This document shows, piece after piece, positions 10,805 through 19,139 of a stretch of DNA of 64,000 nt. The notes beneath the pieces are model-generated. The model did no database searches. It was not told the origin of the DNA and was given only the letters and a program-made list of their open reading frames with translations. Numbering within the stretch: the stretch's first letter is position 1; each line of letters opens with the position of its first letter. Both the position numbers and the translations under genes were made by a program. Origin of the DNA: Actinoalloteichus caeruleus DSM 43889 (lineage in GTDB: Bacteria; Actinomycetota; Actinomycetes; Mycobacteriales; Pseudonocardiaceae); NCBI RefSeq assembly GCF_000429185.2, contig NZ_AUBJ02000001.1, forward strand, positions 5,208,001-5,272,000, written 5' to 3'.

Positions 10805-13218
10805 GCCGACCACCGCCACTCGGTGAACTCCGGCGCGTCGGCTCCCTCCCGGTAGGCGTACCGGCGCAGCCGGTCCCGGTCACCGGCGAGGGACTCGGCG
10901 AGCTCCCCGCCCGCCGAGGACCAGCCGGTCGCCCTGGTCACCGCGTCGGCGGCCAGGTCGTAGCGGCTCATCCGGTTGCTGACGAGCAGGTCGAAGGGGG
11001 TCGTGGTCGTACCCTCCTCCAGGTAGCCGTGGACGTGCACCCTGTCGCTGACCCCGCGCCCGTGCAGCACGTCATGCACGGCGGAGGGGTAGCCGTGGAA
11101 GCCGAACACGACAGGCACGTCCGTGCCGAAGCAGCGCGTGAAGTCGGTGTCCGACATCCCGTGCGGATGCCGGTCACGCGGTGACAGCGAGAGCAGGTCG
11201 ACGACGTTGACCACCCGAACCCGCAGGTCCGGGGCCTGGCGGCGCAGCAGCCACGCGGCCGCCAGGACCTCGGTCGTGGGGATGTTCCCGGCGCACGCCA
11301 GCACCACGTCCGGCTCGGCCGGGTTCGCCGCGCCGTTCCCGTCGTGGCAGGCCCACTCCCACACGCCGGCCCCCGCCCGGCAGTGCCGTTCGGCTGCCGG
11401 GAGGTCCAACCACTGCGGACCGGGCTGCTTGCCGGCCACGACCAGGTTGATCCGGTCACGCGTCTCCAGGCACCGCCGCATGGTGACCAGCAGGGTGTTG
11501 GCGTCGGGTGGGAGGTGGACCCGGCTGACCGAGGCCTTCTTGGTGAGCAGGTTGTTGATGAAGCCCGGCCCCTGGTGGCTGTAGCCGTTGTGCTCCTGGC
11601 GCCACCCCTCGCTGGTCAACAGGTAGTTCAGGCTCGCCACCGGTTCCCGCCACGGCACCTCCGCCGACATCTTGAGGAACTTGGCGTACTGGTTGACCAT
11701 GCTGTCCACGATCGAGGCGAACGCCTCGTAGCAGGGGAAGAGCCCGTGCCGGCCGGTGAGCAGGTACCCCTCCAACCAGCCCTGGCACAGGTGTTCGGAG
11801 AGGACCTCCAGCACCCGCCCGCCCCGGCCCAGGTGTTCGGCGTACTCGTCGACCGGCCAGGTGTAGGCCCGGTCGGTGACGTCCAGGATCGCCCCGAGCT
11901 TGTTGGAGACCAGTTCGTCCGGGCAGACGACGCGGAAGTCCCTGCTCGCCTCGGTGCGGCGCACCAGGTCCGCCAGCCAGGAACCGAGCACCGGGGTGGC
12001 GCCGACGGTGGCCCCACCCGGCTCGGGGACGTCGACGGCGTGCTCCTCGACCGGGGGCAGCGGGAGCGGCCGGAGCAGCCGGCCCCCGTTGGCCTCGGGG
12101 ACGCTGCCCAGGCGCAGCTCCCCGCTCGGCGGCACCGAGACGACGTCGGAGCGGGGGCGGCCGGCCTCGTCGAACAGCTCCTCCGGGCGGTAGGAACGCA
12201 GCCAACGTTCCAGCAGCCGCAGCTGCGCCGGATCGTCGTGGACGTCGTCCAACGGGACCTGGTGGGCGTGGAAGGTCCCCGCCAGCGGCGTGCCGTCCAC
12301 GTCGTGCTCCGGCGCGCCCCAACCCTTGGGGCTGCGGAGGACGATCATCGGCCACACCGGTCGGGACGGGGTCGCCGAGCCCTGCCGGTAGCTCGTCTGG
12401 ACGGCGGTGATCTCCTCGTGGGCGCGGTCGAGGGTGGCCGACAGCAGGGCGTCCGGGTCGTCGGTGCTCTCGACGTCCACCAACAACGGGGACCAGCCGG
12501 CGCCGGCGAGGTAGGCGATGACCTCCTCGTCGTCCATCGTCCCGAACACGGTGGGCGAGGAGATCTTGTAGCCGTTGCGGTGCAGGACGGGCAGTACGAC
12601 GCCCCCGGTGACCGGGTCCAGGTACTTCGATCCGTGCCAGGAGGCCGCCGTCGGCCCTGTCTCGGCCTCACCGTCGCCGACCAGGCAGGCCACCAGCAGG
12701 TCCGGGTTGTCCATGGCGGCGCCGAACGCGGTGGACAACGCGTAGCCGAGTTCGCCGCCCTCGTGGATCACCCCGGGGACCTCGGGGGAGAGGTGGCTGG
12801 GGAAGCCACCCGGCCAGGAGAACCCGTCCACGAGCCTGGCCAGCCCGCGCCCGTCCCGGGACAGGGCCGGATCGTGGTCCTGGTGGGTGCCCTCCAACCA
12901 GAGGTTCGCGTGGACCGCCGGCGCGCCGTGGCCAGGGCCGGTCACGAGCAGGGTCCGTTGCCCGGTGCGCCGGACCAGCCGGTTCAGGCCGCTGTAGAGG
13001 TAGGTGATCCCGGGGCAGGTCCCCCAGTGGCCGAGCAGCCTCGGTTTCAGGTGTTCCCGCCGGAGCGGTTCCCGCAGCAGGTGGTTGCCCCGCAGGTAGA
13101 TCATCGCGGCGGCGAGGTAGTCGGCGGTGCGGCGGTACCGCCGCAGGGTCGCGCTGTCGGGCAGCGCGGCGTCGTCGGGGGTGCGGGTCGTGGGCACCGC
13201 GTGGGTGGTGGCCGTCAT
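10801..13218 (-). CDS. xfp: Phosphoketolase
   Basis: Thiamine-diphosphate enzyme that cleaves xylulose 5-phosphate, and often fructose 6-phosphate, with phosphate to acetyl phosphate plus an aldose phosphate. The 805-residue length is standard. Visible family segments include HWGTCPGITYLYSGLNRL near residue 70, TGPGHGAPA, the GDGEAETGP ThDP-binding region, HRNGYKISSPT, and a C-terminal domain with HGYLEEGTTTTPFD. ATG 13218 has GGGAGGAG upstream. It forms a two-gene operon with ackA, and the divergent PfkB kinase gene starts 250 bp away; together they suggest a phosphoketolase shunt for sugar phosphates. Confidence 0.95.
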   Translation of the reverse strand: MTATTHAVPTTRTPDDAALPDSATLRRYRRTADYLAAAMIYLRGNHLLREPLRREHLKPRLLGHWGTCPGITYLYSGLNRLVRRTGQRTLLVTGPGHGAPAVHANLWLEGTHQDHDPALSRDGRGLARLVDGFSWPGGFPSHLSPEVPGVIHEGGELGYALSTAFGAAMDNPDLLVACLVGDGEAETGPTAASWHGSKYLDPVTGGVVLPVLHRNGYKISSPTVFGTMDDEEVIAYLAGAGWSPLLVDVESTDDPDALLSATLDRAHEEITAVQTSYRQGSATPSRPVWPMIVLRSPKGWGAPEHDVDGTPLAGTFHAHQVPLDDVHDDPAQLRLLERWLRSYRPEELFDEAGRPRSDVVSVPPSGELRLGSVPEANGGRLLRPLPLPPVEEHAVDVPEPGGATVGATPVLGSWLADLVRRTEASRDFRVVCPDELVSNKLGAILDVTDRAYTWPVDEYAEHLGRGGRVLEVLSEHLCQGWLEGYLLTGRHGLFPCYEAFASIVDSMVNQYAKFLKMSAEVPWREPVASLNYLLTSEGWRQEHNGYSHQGPGFINNLLTKKASVSRVHLPPDANTLLVTMRRCLETRDRINLVVAGKQPGPQWLDLPAAERHCRAGAGVWEWACHDGNGAANPAEPDVVLACAGNIPTTEVLAAAWLLRRQAPDLRVRVVNVVDLLSLSPRDRHPHGMSDTDFTRCFGTDVPVVFGFHGYPSAVHDVLHGRGVSDRVHVHGYLEEGTTTTPFDLLVSNRMSRYDLAADAVTRATGWSSAGGELAESLAGDRDRLRRYAYREGADAPEFTEWRWSA

Positions 13219-13468
13219 CGTCGCGGTCTCCTCCCGGTCTGGCCAGGCCTGGTCGTCGTCGACACCCGTTCGGGTTTCCCCGCTCGGCCCCGGCTATGTG
13301 CCGGACCCCGCATCCGGGTGCGAACGGAGTAGTGGCGGCCCTCGTTCGGCGCGGCACCGCACGGGACGTGGCAAGGGGGGTCGGGGCCAGCGGAGCCCCA
13401 CCCGCTCGGGTCGGCTTCGTGTCGAGCTGGGCGGTTTCCGCGCCGCCGGCCCGGGGTAGGTCGACACC

Positions 13469-14401
13469 ATGAGCGACGCCGTGATGATCTTCGCGCCGTC
13501 GCCGCAGTTGACGGTGACCATCGAGGACCGGGGCGGCCGACCGGACATCCACCTCCACCCGGGTGGGCAGGGTGTCTGGCAGGCCAGAATGCTCCGCTCC
13601 CTCGACGTGCCGGTCCGGCTGGTGGCCGGGCTGGGCGGGGAGATCGGCCAGGTACTGGCCAGCCTGATCAGCGGCGAGGGAATCGAACTCACCGGGGAAC
13701 GGATCTCCAGCCAGAACGGGGGATACGTGCACGACCGCCGGGGCGGTGGACGGGTGGAGATCGTGGAGTCACCCTGCGACGCCCTCGGACGGCACGAGGT
13801 CGACCGGTTGTACGAGTCGGCGTTCACCGAGGGGCTGCGCAGCCGGGTGGCGATCCTCTCCGGCCCGGCGGGTGAGCACGTCCTGCCCACCCACGTCTAC
13901 CGCAGGCTGGCCGCGAACCTCTCGGCCACCGGCTGCCAGGTGCTGGTGGACCTGGCCGGCCCCCGGCTCGACGCCAGCCTGGAGGGCGGCGTCGACCTGC
14001 TCAAGATCAGCGATCAGGAACTCGTCGCCGACGGCCGCGCCACCAGCCTCGAACTCGGCGACATCCGACGCGGCATGGAAGGCCTCCGCCAGGCTGGCGC
14101 GGACACGGTGCTCGTGTCGCGGGTCGGCCATCCCTCGCTCGCGCTGGTCGGCCAGAGCTGGTACGAGGTCGCGGTGCCCGAGCTGGATGCCGCCGACCCC
14201 CGGGGCGCGGGCGACTCGATGACGGCGGGCCTGGCTGCCGGGATCGCCAGGGGAGGCTCGGTGATGGACGCCATCGCCCTCGGTGCCGCCGCCGGAGCGG
14301 TGAACGTGACCCGCAGGGGGCTGGGCACCGGGAGCGACGAGGCGATCCTGGCGGTGTCGGACCTGGTCAGGATTCGCCCTGTCGAGGAGGCCGTGACCTG
14401 A
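13469..14401 (+). CDS. PfkB-family sugar or sugar-phosphate kinase (1-phosphofructokinase-like)
   Basis: Ribokinase-fold kinase that phosphorylates a sugar, sugar phosphate or nucleoside. The 310-residue product begins with a FAPSPQLTVTIE segment like the FruK/LacC branch, has the glycine-rich GGQGVWQARML segment near residue 37 and the C-terminal catalytic signature DPRGAGDSMTAGLAAGIA with the base Asp. The neighbouring xfp-ackA operon fits a role in feeding sugar phosphates to the phosphoketolase route, but substrate cannot be read from the sequence. ATG 13469 has only a weak GGTAGG upstream. Confidence 0.85.
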   Translation: MSDAVMIFAPSPQLTVTIEDRGGRPDIHLHPGGQGVWQARMLRSLDVPVRLVAGLGGEIGQVLASLISGEGIELTGERISSQNGGYVHDRRGGGRVEIVESPCDALGRHEVDRLYESAFTEGLRSRVAILSGPAGEHVLPTHVYRRLAANLSATGCQVLVDLAGPRLDASLEGGVDLLKISDQELVADGRATSLELGDIRRGMEGLRQAGADTVLVSRVGHPSLALVGQSWYEVAVPELDAADPRGAGDSMTAGLAAGIARGGSVMDAIALGAAAGAVNVTRRGLGTGSDEAILAVSDLVRIRPVEEAVT

Positions 14402-14546
14402 GACTCCCGGGTGCTGATGAGGTCGCCGCCCGCCGGACTGCGGAGCGGGCGGACAGCGGTACGAACCGGAGCGGAAAGGCCGGGTCCGGACGGTGCGCGC
14501 CGTCGGGCGTGGCGGACGGAAGCAGCCATAGGCGCGGAGCGGGACG

Positions 14547-15341
14547 GTGATGAGGGTGCGGGTACTGGTCACCAACGACGACGGAATTGACTCTCCGGGG
14601 TTGCACGCGTTGGCCGCGGTGGCGGTCCGGGAGGGCGCGGAGGTCACCGTCGCGGCCCCGGCCCACGACGCCAGCGGCAGCAGCGCCGCCCTGACCGCGC
14701 ACGTGCGCGACGGGGCGGTCTCCTCGGAACGCGTCGACCTCCCCGACCTCCCCGGTGTGCCCGCGTACTCCGTCGGAGCCCAACCGGCGTTCATCGTCTT
14801 CAGCGCCCTCCAGGGGGCGTTCGGCGATCCGCCCGAGCTCGTGCTCTCCGGCATCAACCGGGGACCGAACGTCGGGCGGGCCGTCCTGCACTCGGGAACG
14901 GTCGGCGCCGCCCTGACCGCCGGTCTCGGTGGGGTCAGCGGTATCGCCGTCTCGCTCGACTCCAGCGTGGAGGACGAGTCGGCCGGTGTCGACGAGCCGC
15001 ACTGGGAGACGGCCGCCGACGTGGTGCCCATCGCGCTCCGGCACCTCCTCGCCGAGTGCGCCGCCGGCACGGTGTTCAACCTGAACGTGCCCAACGACGT
15101 CGGTCCCTGCGACACACTGCACCGAGCCCGCCTCGGCCACTTCGGCGCCGTGCAGACACGGGTGGAACGCGCCGGCGACAGCGACCTGCGGATGACCACC
15201 ATGGTCGGGGAACCCGACTTCGCGCCCGGGACGGACGCCGCGCACCTCGCCGCCGGCCGGGCCACCATCACCGCGCTGCGCGGCATCACGGAGTCCGGGG
15301 AGGTGGGCCTGCCGGCCAGCATCGCCCTGCCCGCGCGCTGA
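14547..15341 (+). CDS. surE: 5'/3'-nucleotidase SurE
   Basis: Metal-dependent nucleoside monophosphatase linked to stationary-phase survival. The 264-residue product carries the SurE signature at its start (RVLVTNDDGIDSPGLHAL), with DD for metal binding, then APAHDASGSSAA near residue 38 (catalytic Ser/Asn region) and LSGINRGPNVGRAVLHSGTVGAA near residue 98. The start is GTG 14547 or the adjacent ATG 14550; a GGAGCGGG lies a few bases upstream. It appears monocistronic, 145 bp after the PfkB kinase gene. Confidence 0.95.
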   Translation: MMRVRVLVTNDDGIDSPGLHALAAVAVREGAEVTVAAPAHDASGSSAALTAHVRDGAVSSERVDLPDLPGVPAYSVGAQPAFIVFSALQGAFGDPPELVLSGINRGPNVGRAVLHSGTVGAALTAGLGGVSGIAVSLDSSVEDESAGVDEPHWETAADVVPIALRHLLAECAAGTVFNLNVPNDVGPCDTLHRARLGHFGAVQTRVERAGDSDLRMTTMVGEPDFAPGTDAAHLAAGRATITALRGITESGEVGLPASIALPAR

Positions 15342-15506
15342 ACCCCGTTCGTGCCGCTCCCTGCCGCCGCTGCCCCGCCGAGCAGGGCTGGTGCCCTCGA
15401 ACCGGCCACCTGGTCGCCGGTTCCTGTCGAGGCCGTGCGCCGGGAGGACGGCGGCCGATCCGGCCACGGGCACCCGCCGCCGTACACGACGTCCGATCCC
15501 GATCCT

Positions 15507-15530
15507 GGTGCCGGTGCCGGTGCCGGTGCC
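15507..15530. repeat. Short tandem repeat (GGTGCC)x4
   Basis: Four perfect copies of GGTGCC in the spacer between surE and the convergent hypothetical gene. No function evident; a slippage-prone tract. Confidence 0.8.
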
Positions 15531-15540
15531 GGGAGTCGGA

Positions 15541-16005
15541 TCAGGGCAGGGGAGAAGCGGTTCGGTCGATTGGTGGGTGGCCGGCGGCGTGGCCGAGGAG
15601 CGTGCCGGCGGCCTCCGGGTGGGTGAGCGGGGGATCCCCGGGGCGGGTGGGCTGCCAGGTGGTGGGCAGTGCCCACCGCCGCGGTTCCAGCCCGGGGCAG
15701 GCCAGGGTGAGCAGCTTGCCCCCGAGACCGGGCAGGGAGGTGACCATCAGCGAGGCCACCAGCTCCGGCCCGGTGGTCAGGACGGTGGCCACCGCGTGGG
15801 CGTGGGCAACCAGGAGTGCTCCGGCGAGGCGGCGGGCCTGGACGGGGGGAATCCCCATCGGTTCGGTGGGGGTGTCCTCGGGGCGGAGGATGACACCGAG
15901 CGGGCTGGCCTCCACCCGCAGGGTCGTCGTCTGGTGGCCGGCGGGCCACCAGGCCAGGATGCGTCCGATCTCGGTGCCGGGCAGCACGGTCCCGGGGGTG
16001 GTCAT
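15541..16005 (-). CDS. Hypothetical protein, last gene of the 15.5-17.1 kb operon
   Basis: 154 residues, no family recognised. The first ~100 residues have a regular alternation of hydrophobic strands and a helix (TEIGRILAWWPAGHQ, TTLRVEASPLGVILR, PPVQARRLAGALLVAHAHAVATVL); the tail is Pro-rich. The TTL...PL.VIL...PP..AR.LA.AL order is also seen in the 143-residue protein two genes upstream, suggesting distant paralogues. Its ATG (16005) overlaps the stop of the 38-residue ORF as ATGA. Coding is supported by coupling and frame-specific composition, not by known homology. Confidence 0.6.
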   Translation of the reverse strand: MTTPGTVLPGTEIGRILAWWPAGHQTTTLRVEASPLGVILRPEDTPTEPMGIPPVQARRLAGALLVAHAHAVATVLTTGPELVASLMVTSLPGLGGKLLTLACPGLEPRRWALPTTWQPTRPGDPPLTHPEAAGTLLGHAAGHPPIDRTASPLP

Positions 16006-16118
16006 GGCCGGGCCGGGAGGTAGGGGCGGACCCGGCGGGCGCGGACCGGGAGGGCGTAGGCGCGGACACGGCAGGCCCGGGTCGGGGTGGGGTTGAGGTG
16101 CGATGGCGGGGTGGTCAT
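16002..16118 (-). CDS. 38-residue Arg-rich peptide ORF
   Basis: A tiny ORF between two hypothetical genes. It starts at ATG 16118, 11 bp after the preceding stop, with GGAG 6 nt upstream. Its TGA shares ATGA with the next start. The peptide begins MTTPPSHLNPTPTRA and ends in an Arg/Pro/Tyr-rich half with repeated VRA/VRP units (VRAYALPVRARRVRPYLP). Good initiation signals and coupling at both ends make translation likely. It may be a functional micropeptide or only a coupling leader; no homologue is known to me. Confidence 0.55.
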   Translation of the reverse strand: MTTPPSHLNPTPTRACRVRAYALPVRARRVRPYLPARP

Positions 16119-16129
16119 GGTCGTCTCCG

Positions 16130-16561
16130 TCAGGGTCGGTGGGCCGAGGGTGCCCGCCGGCAGTGGTGGGCCGCCTCGTCGAGCAGGCGGGTGAGGGATC
16201 GCGCGGGGCCGGGGCCGAGGATGAGCGGCCAGTGGGCGGCGATCTGGGAGGCCGAGCGGAGGGTGAGCCTGGCCCCGGAGGTGGGGGTGGGCCGGGTCGC
16301 GGTGGGGGCGACCGACAGGGTTCGGCAGGCGGGTCCGCTGTGGAGGGTGAGGAGCAGTCGGCGTTGTGTTCGGAGGGCGGCGGCGAGGTGGCGGGCGGCA
16401 GGGGGTGCCAGGGGGCTGTGGGTGCCGTTGGCGAGCAGGACGACGGTCGACTGGTCGGGGGCGAGGACGAGGGTGAGGGTGGTGAGCGTTCCGGTCGGGT
16501 CGACGGCGGGGACGGTGGCTGACCAGGGGTGTGGGGTGGTGCGGCTGGTGGGGGTGATCAC
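16130..16561 (-). CDS. Hypothetical protein in the 15.5-17.1 kb operon
   Basis: 143 residues starting at GTG 16561, which overlaps the upstream stop as GTGA. The sequence has strands and a helix in the order LTTLTLVLAPDQSTVVLL, APPAARHLAAALRTQRR, LLLTLHSG, ending with RSLTRLLDEAAHHCRRAP. Thr, Pro and Arg are frequent. Its core pattern resembles the last gene of the operon. No known domain identified. The 362-codon frame that contains it extends upstream into another gene's territory, so only this C-terminal part is taken as real. Confidence 0.6.
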   Translation of the reverse strand: MITPTSRTTPHPWSATVPAVDPTGTLTTLTLVLAPDQSTVVLLANGTHSPLAPPAARHLAAALRTQRRLLLTLHSGPACRTLSVAPTATRPTPTSGARLTLRSASQIAAHWPLILGPGPARSLTRLLDEAAHHCRRAPSAHRP

Positions 16562-17136
16562 GGTGCTGGCTCCGTCCACTGCGGGATGACACCGGCCAGG
16601 GCGGGACGTGCGGGGAACGCGGGGAGGGTGGGGGTGGTGGCCTCGGGGGCCACCACCCCCGGGGCCAGCCGCCCGCGCCGGAGCGCGTCGGGGGTGGTGG
16701 CTGGCGGGAGGGGGGAGACGGCGCCGGGGAACGCCGCTCCCTGCCGTCGTCCTCCGTGGTGGTGCGGGACGGGGGACGGCGGTGGTGGTGCGGCGGCGTG
16801 GTGTGCCGCCGTACCGGGCCGGCCCCGCCGGGGAGGGGGTGGGGCCGGTCGTGGGAGGGGGACAGCGTCGGGGGTCGCTGTCCCCGGCCGGGCGCGCCTC
16901 GGGGTTCCGGGCGGCGTGCCGGGCCTGTCCTGGGCGCGGGTGGCGAGGAGGACGCGGGCGGGGATGGATCGGCGTGGGGCGTTGGGGGTGGTGGCCGGTG
17001 GTGTGGGGTCGGGTCGGTGGCGGGCTTCGGTGCGTTCGACTTCCCAGCCAATGAGGACGGCGACCGTGACGAACAGGACCGCGATCCCGGCTACGACCAC
17101 AGTGGACAGTAGTGGGGAGTGAACGATCTGCTGCAC
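16558..17136 (-). CDS. Single-pass membrane protein with Pro/Arg-rich tail, first gene of operon
   Basis: 192 residues. An N-terminal transmembrane helix (STVVVAGIAVLFVTVAVLIGW, about residues 11-31) is followed by a long Pro/Arg/Thr-rich, probably disordered cytosolic or extracellular tail. GTG 17136 has GGGAGG 6 nt upstream. It begins a four-gene coupled operon and is divergent from an XRE regulator gene, with a perfect palindrome between them. No family recognised. The low-complexity tail makes the coding call depend on the start signals and the coupled downstream gene. Confidence 0.6.
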   Translation of the reverse strand: MQQIVHSPLLSTVVVAGIAVLFVTVAVLIGWEVERTEARHRPDPTPPATTPNAPRRSIPARVLLATRAQDRPGTPPGTPRRARPGTATPDAVPLPRPAPPPPRRGRPGTAAHHAAAPPPPSPVPHHHGGRRQGAAFPGAVSPLPPATTPDALRRGRLAPGVVAPEATTPTLPAFPARPALAGVIPQWTEPAP

Positions 17137-17174
17137 GAGTAGCCTCCCAGCGCAGATGGATTAGAAGACGGTAG

Positions 17175-17190
17175 GTGGATCGCGATCCAC
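17175..17190. promoter_or_regulatory. Perfect 16-bp palindrome between divergent genes
   Basis: GTGGATCGCGATCCAC is fully self-complementary and lies 38 bp before the minus-strand operon start and 67 bp before the XRE gene start. This is where an operator for a dimeric regulator would be expected; the adjacent XRE protein is the obvious candidate ligand (inference). Confidence 0.5.
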
Positions 17191-17245
17191 TATCCGGCTC
17201 CTGGTTCGCTGGGGTCAATCGCCTGATCGGGTGTGACGGACCGGC

Positions 17246-17251
17246 TACGAT
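17246..17251 (+). promoter_or_regulatory. Candidate -10 element of the XRE gene (leaderless start)
   Basis: TACGAT ends 6 nt before the ATG at 17258 and no Shine-Dalgarno sequence precedes that ATG. This spacing implies transcription starting at or near the start codon. Confidence 0.45.
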
Positions 17252-17257
17252 TCGCGC

Positions 17258-18157
17258 ATGGTCAGACGGACACGGTCATCGCTCCGTTCACCCCGCGCCC
17301 GTGCTGTGGGACAGGCGATCCGACAGGCGCGGGAAGATGCCGGTATTGGGGTTCGGGAACTGGCCAGACGGCTCAGCGTTGGGCATGCGTGGGTCGGCCG
17401 TGTTGAACGCGCGGAGGTGCTGCTCACTCCCGACTTGGTGGCAGCGATAGCCGGCGCACTCGAGCTGGCTCCAGCCGACCGGGAGTCTCTAGTCGATCAG
17501 ACACGGAACTTGGCCGCCGGGTCACCGTGGACGCCCTCCTCCGACTTGCCGGGGCAGCTCGCGACGCTGATCAGTTACGAGCAGGAGGCGATGCGAATAG
17601 CTGACGTCGCGACGGTGATCCCTGGCTTGCTCCAAACCCGTGCGTACGCACGAGCCGTGCTGGCCTCAGCGGACGGTCCTTACGCCCCTGCCGACCTGGT
17701 GATCACGAGGATGGGCCGTCAGTCAATCCTCAACGAGCCGCCGGCACCCGACTACACCGCGTACATCGACGAGTCAGCATTGATGCGCCCGGTTGGTGGT
17801 GCGCGCGTGATGACCGACCAGCTCACCCGACTGATCTCTCATCCGACAGCGACTGTGCGGATCATCCCCATAACTCTGGCCCCGACACCGGACCTAGTGC
17901 CCGGCTCGCTGGGCACGTTCGCACTCATCGAGTTCACTGACGCACCACCGGTGGTGTACCTGGAACACCTTGCTACCGGGACCTACCTGGATCGTCCGAG
18001 TGATACCGGCACCTACGTTAGGGCCGTGGATACGCTGTCCGGCGTGGCGATGACCCCGGATGAGTCCGCCAAGGTCATCGCAACGTACCGAGATAGGTAT
18101 GAAGGGCAGGACCAACGTGACACAGACGCTCAAGGGGTGGAGAAAATCCAGCCGTAG
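17258..18157 (+). CDS. XRE-family regulator with DUF5753-type C-terminal domain
   Basis: 299 residues. An N-terminal helix-turn-helix (IRQAREDAGIGVRELARRLSVGHAWVGRVERAEVLLTPDLVAAI, about residues 21-64) is followed by a ~180-residue domain with EQEAMRIADVATVIPGLLQTRAYARAVL, typical of DUF5753 (Scr1-type) proteins. These are abundant in actinomycetes and commonly paired with a small DUF397 gene, as here: the next gene overlaps its end. Such pairs have been linked to development and antibiotic control in some species; a specific role here is not shown. The start is leaderless-like. Confidence 0.88.
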   Translation: MVRRTRSSLRSPRARAVGQAIRQAREDAGIGVRELARRLSVGHAWVGRVERAEVLLTPDLVAAIAGALELAPADRESLVDQTRNLAAGSPWTPSSDLPGQLATLISYEQEAMRIADVATVIPGLLQTRAYARAVLASADGPYAPADLVITRMGRQSILNEPPAPDYTAYIDESALMRPVGGARVMTDQLTRLISHPTATVRIIPITLAPTPDLVPGSLGTFALIEFTDAPPVVYLEHLATGTYLDRPSDTGTYVRAVDTLSGVAMTPDESAKVIATYRDRYEGQDQRDTDAQGVEKIQP

Positions 18158-18305
18158 CGGACCTAACGGCGGATGCGTCGAAGTCGGCGGCGCGCCTGGC
18201 ATCGTGGGTATCCGGGACACGAAGAAGCGGGACGCTGGCACCCTCGTCGTCGGTCGTGACTCCTTCGCTGCCTTCATCGCGGCGGTGAAGTCCGACCGCT
18301 TCTGA
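18117..18305 (+). CDS. DUF397 family small protein
   Basis: 62 residues starting at GTG 18117, inside the end of the XRE gene, with AGGA about 5 nt upstream. It shows the DUF397 pattern: LKGWRKSSRSGPNGGCVEV at the N-terminus, a GIRDTKKRDAGTLVV middle and the DSFAAFIAAVKSDRF end. In characterised actinomycete cases the DUF397 protein partners with the upstream XRE/DUF5753 regulator and modulates it. In-frame starts at 18060 and 18099 would lengthen it without support. Confidence 0.88.
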   Translation: MTQTLKGWRKSSRSGPNGGCVEVGGAPGIVGIRDTKKRDAGTLVVGRDSFAAFIAAVKSDRF

Positions 18306-18323
18306 GCGTTCCTCGGATGTGGT

Positions 18324-18348
18324 GGAGCCCCCGCGACGCGGGGGCTCC
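18324..18348 (+). terminator. Hairpin after the XRE-DUF397 pair
   Basis: GGAGCCCCCG pairs perfectly with CGGGGGCTCC around a CGACG loop, 19 bp after the DUF397 stop. Strong stem; probable terminator. Confidence 0.75.
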
Positions 18349-18587
18349 AGGCGTTCGGGGGTCGGTTCACCTCAATCGCCGTGTTCCCGGGGTGTCGCTG
18401 CCCGTTGCCTGTTGCCCAGTCGACACCGCAGGACGAGGTTTGTGTGCGCTGGCACGGGGCAATGCTCGTCCGAATGGCGTGGTGGCTACTCCGTAGTGGT
18501 GCCTAACCTTCTGCTGCCACGCTGGTTGCGCAGCCGCCGCGTGGGGCGGGACGGTCCCACCGCACGGTGGGACATCAACGGGAGCCC

Positions 18588-19139
18588 ATGCCAGTGCCTG
18601 GACTTCGCGACCCCAGTGAGCCACCCAGACGACCCGGCTGGTGAGCCGCCCGCACCGAACGCGACGGCGGCGCCCTCCACTCGGATACGAAGCTGCCCGA
18701 CGTCAACGAGGCCCATTGAACTACCGAGCGGGACGCTCCTTGACCTCGAGCACCTGGACGAAGTCGCGTCCGACGGTCCTCCGACCCACCGGGCTGTTCA
18801 CATCTCCTGGTGTTGGCCACACCACACGGACAACGAGGTCCGCACGGGACAGTTCCAGTCGACAAGTGATTCCCGCCCCAGTACGAGCTAACCGAGCCCG
18901 CCCTGTGGAACCGGCTCTACCGGCTGTGGATCGACCACGCCGACGATCTCCGACGTGAGCTGGGCGAGATCCAGGCCTCGCGCATGCTGCGCGAGGCGTA
19001 CCAGATGCTACCCATCCTGCCGGACCGACGCGCGGTCCTGTTGACCCTGCGCCGCCCCACAACTCTCCCGATGCCACCCAGCACGGCCGATACGGTCAGC
19101 GGGCCCGGCGACAGCCTCGATGAGAGGACCAACCAGTGA
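18588..19139 (+). pseudogene. Decayed gene upstream of and coupled to gpsA
   Basis: Coding-like sequence is spread over two frames. From an ATG at 18588 (GGGAG just upstream) one frame runs through DGGALHSDTKLPDVNEAH but hits TGA at 18642 and again near 18717. The next frame carries ELPSGTLLDLEHLDEV and HRAVHISWCWPHHTDNEVRTG up to about 18865. The first frame then resumes with YELTEPALWNRLYRLWIDH, LRRELGEIQASRMLREAY and ends at TGA 19137-19139, which shares GTGA with the gpsA start. The pieces read as one ~180-residue protein of unknown family, helical at its end, broken by a stop and compensating frameshifts. Sequencing errors are an alternative. Confidence 0.55.

Noticed and set aside
16002-17051. 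349-codon minus-strand frame
   Set aside because: Only its last 38 codons have start signals and coupling; the rest overlaps two better-supported genes in another frame.
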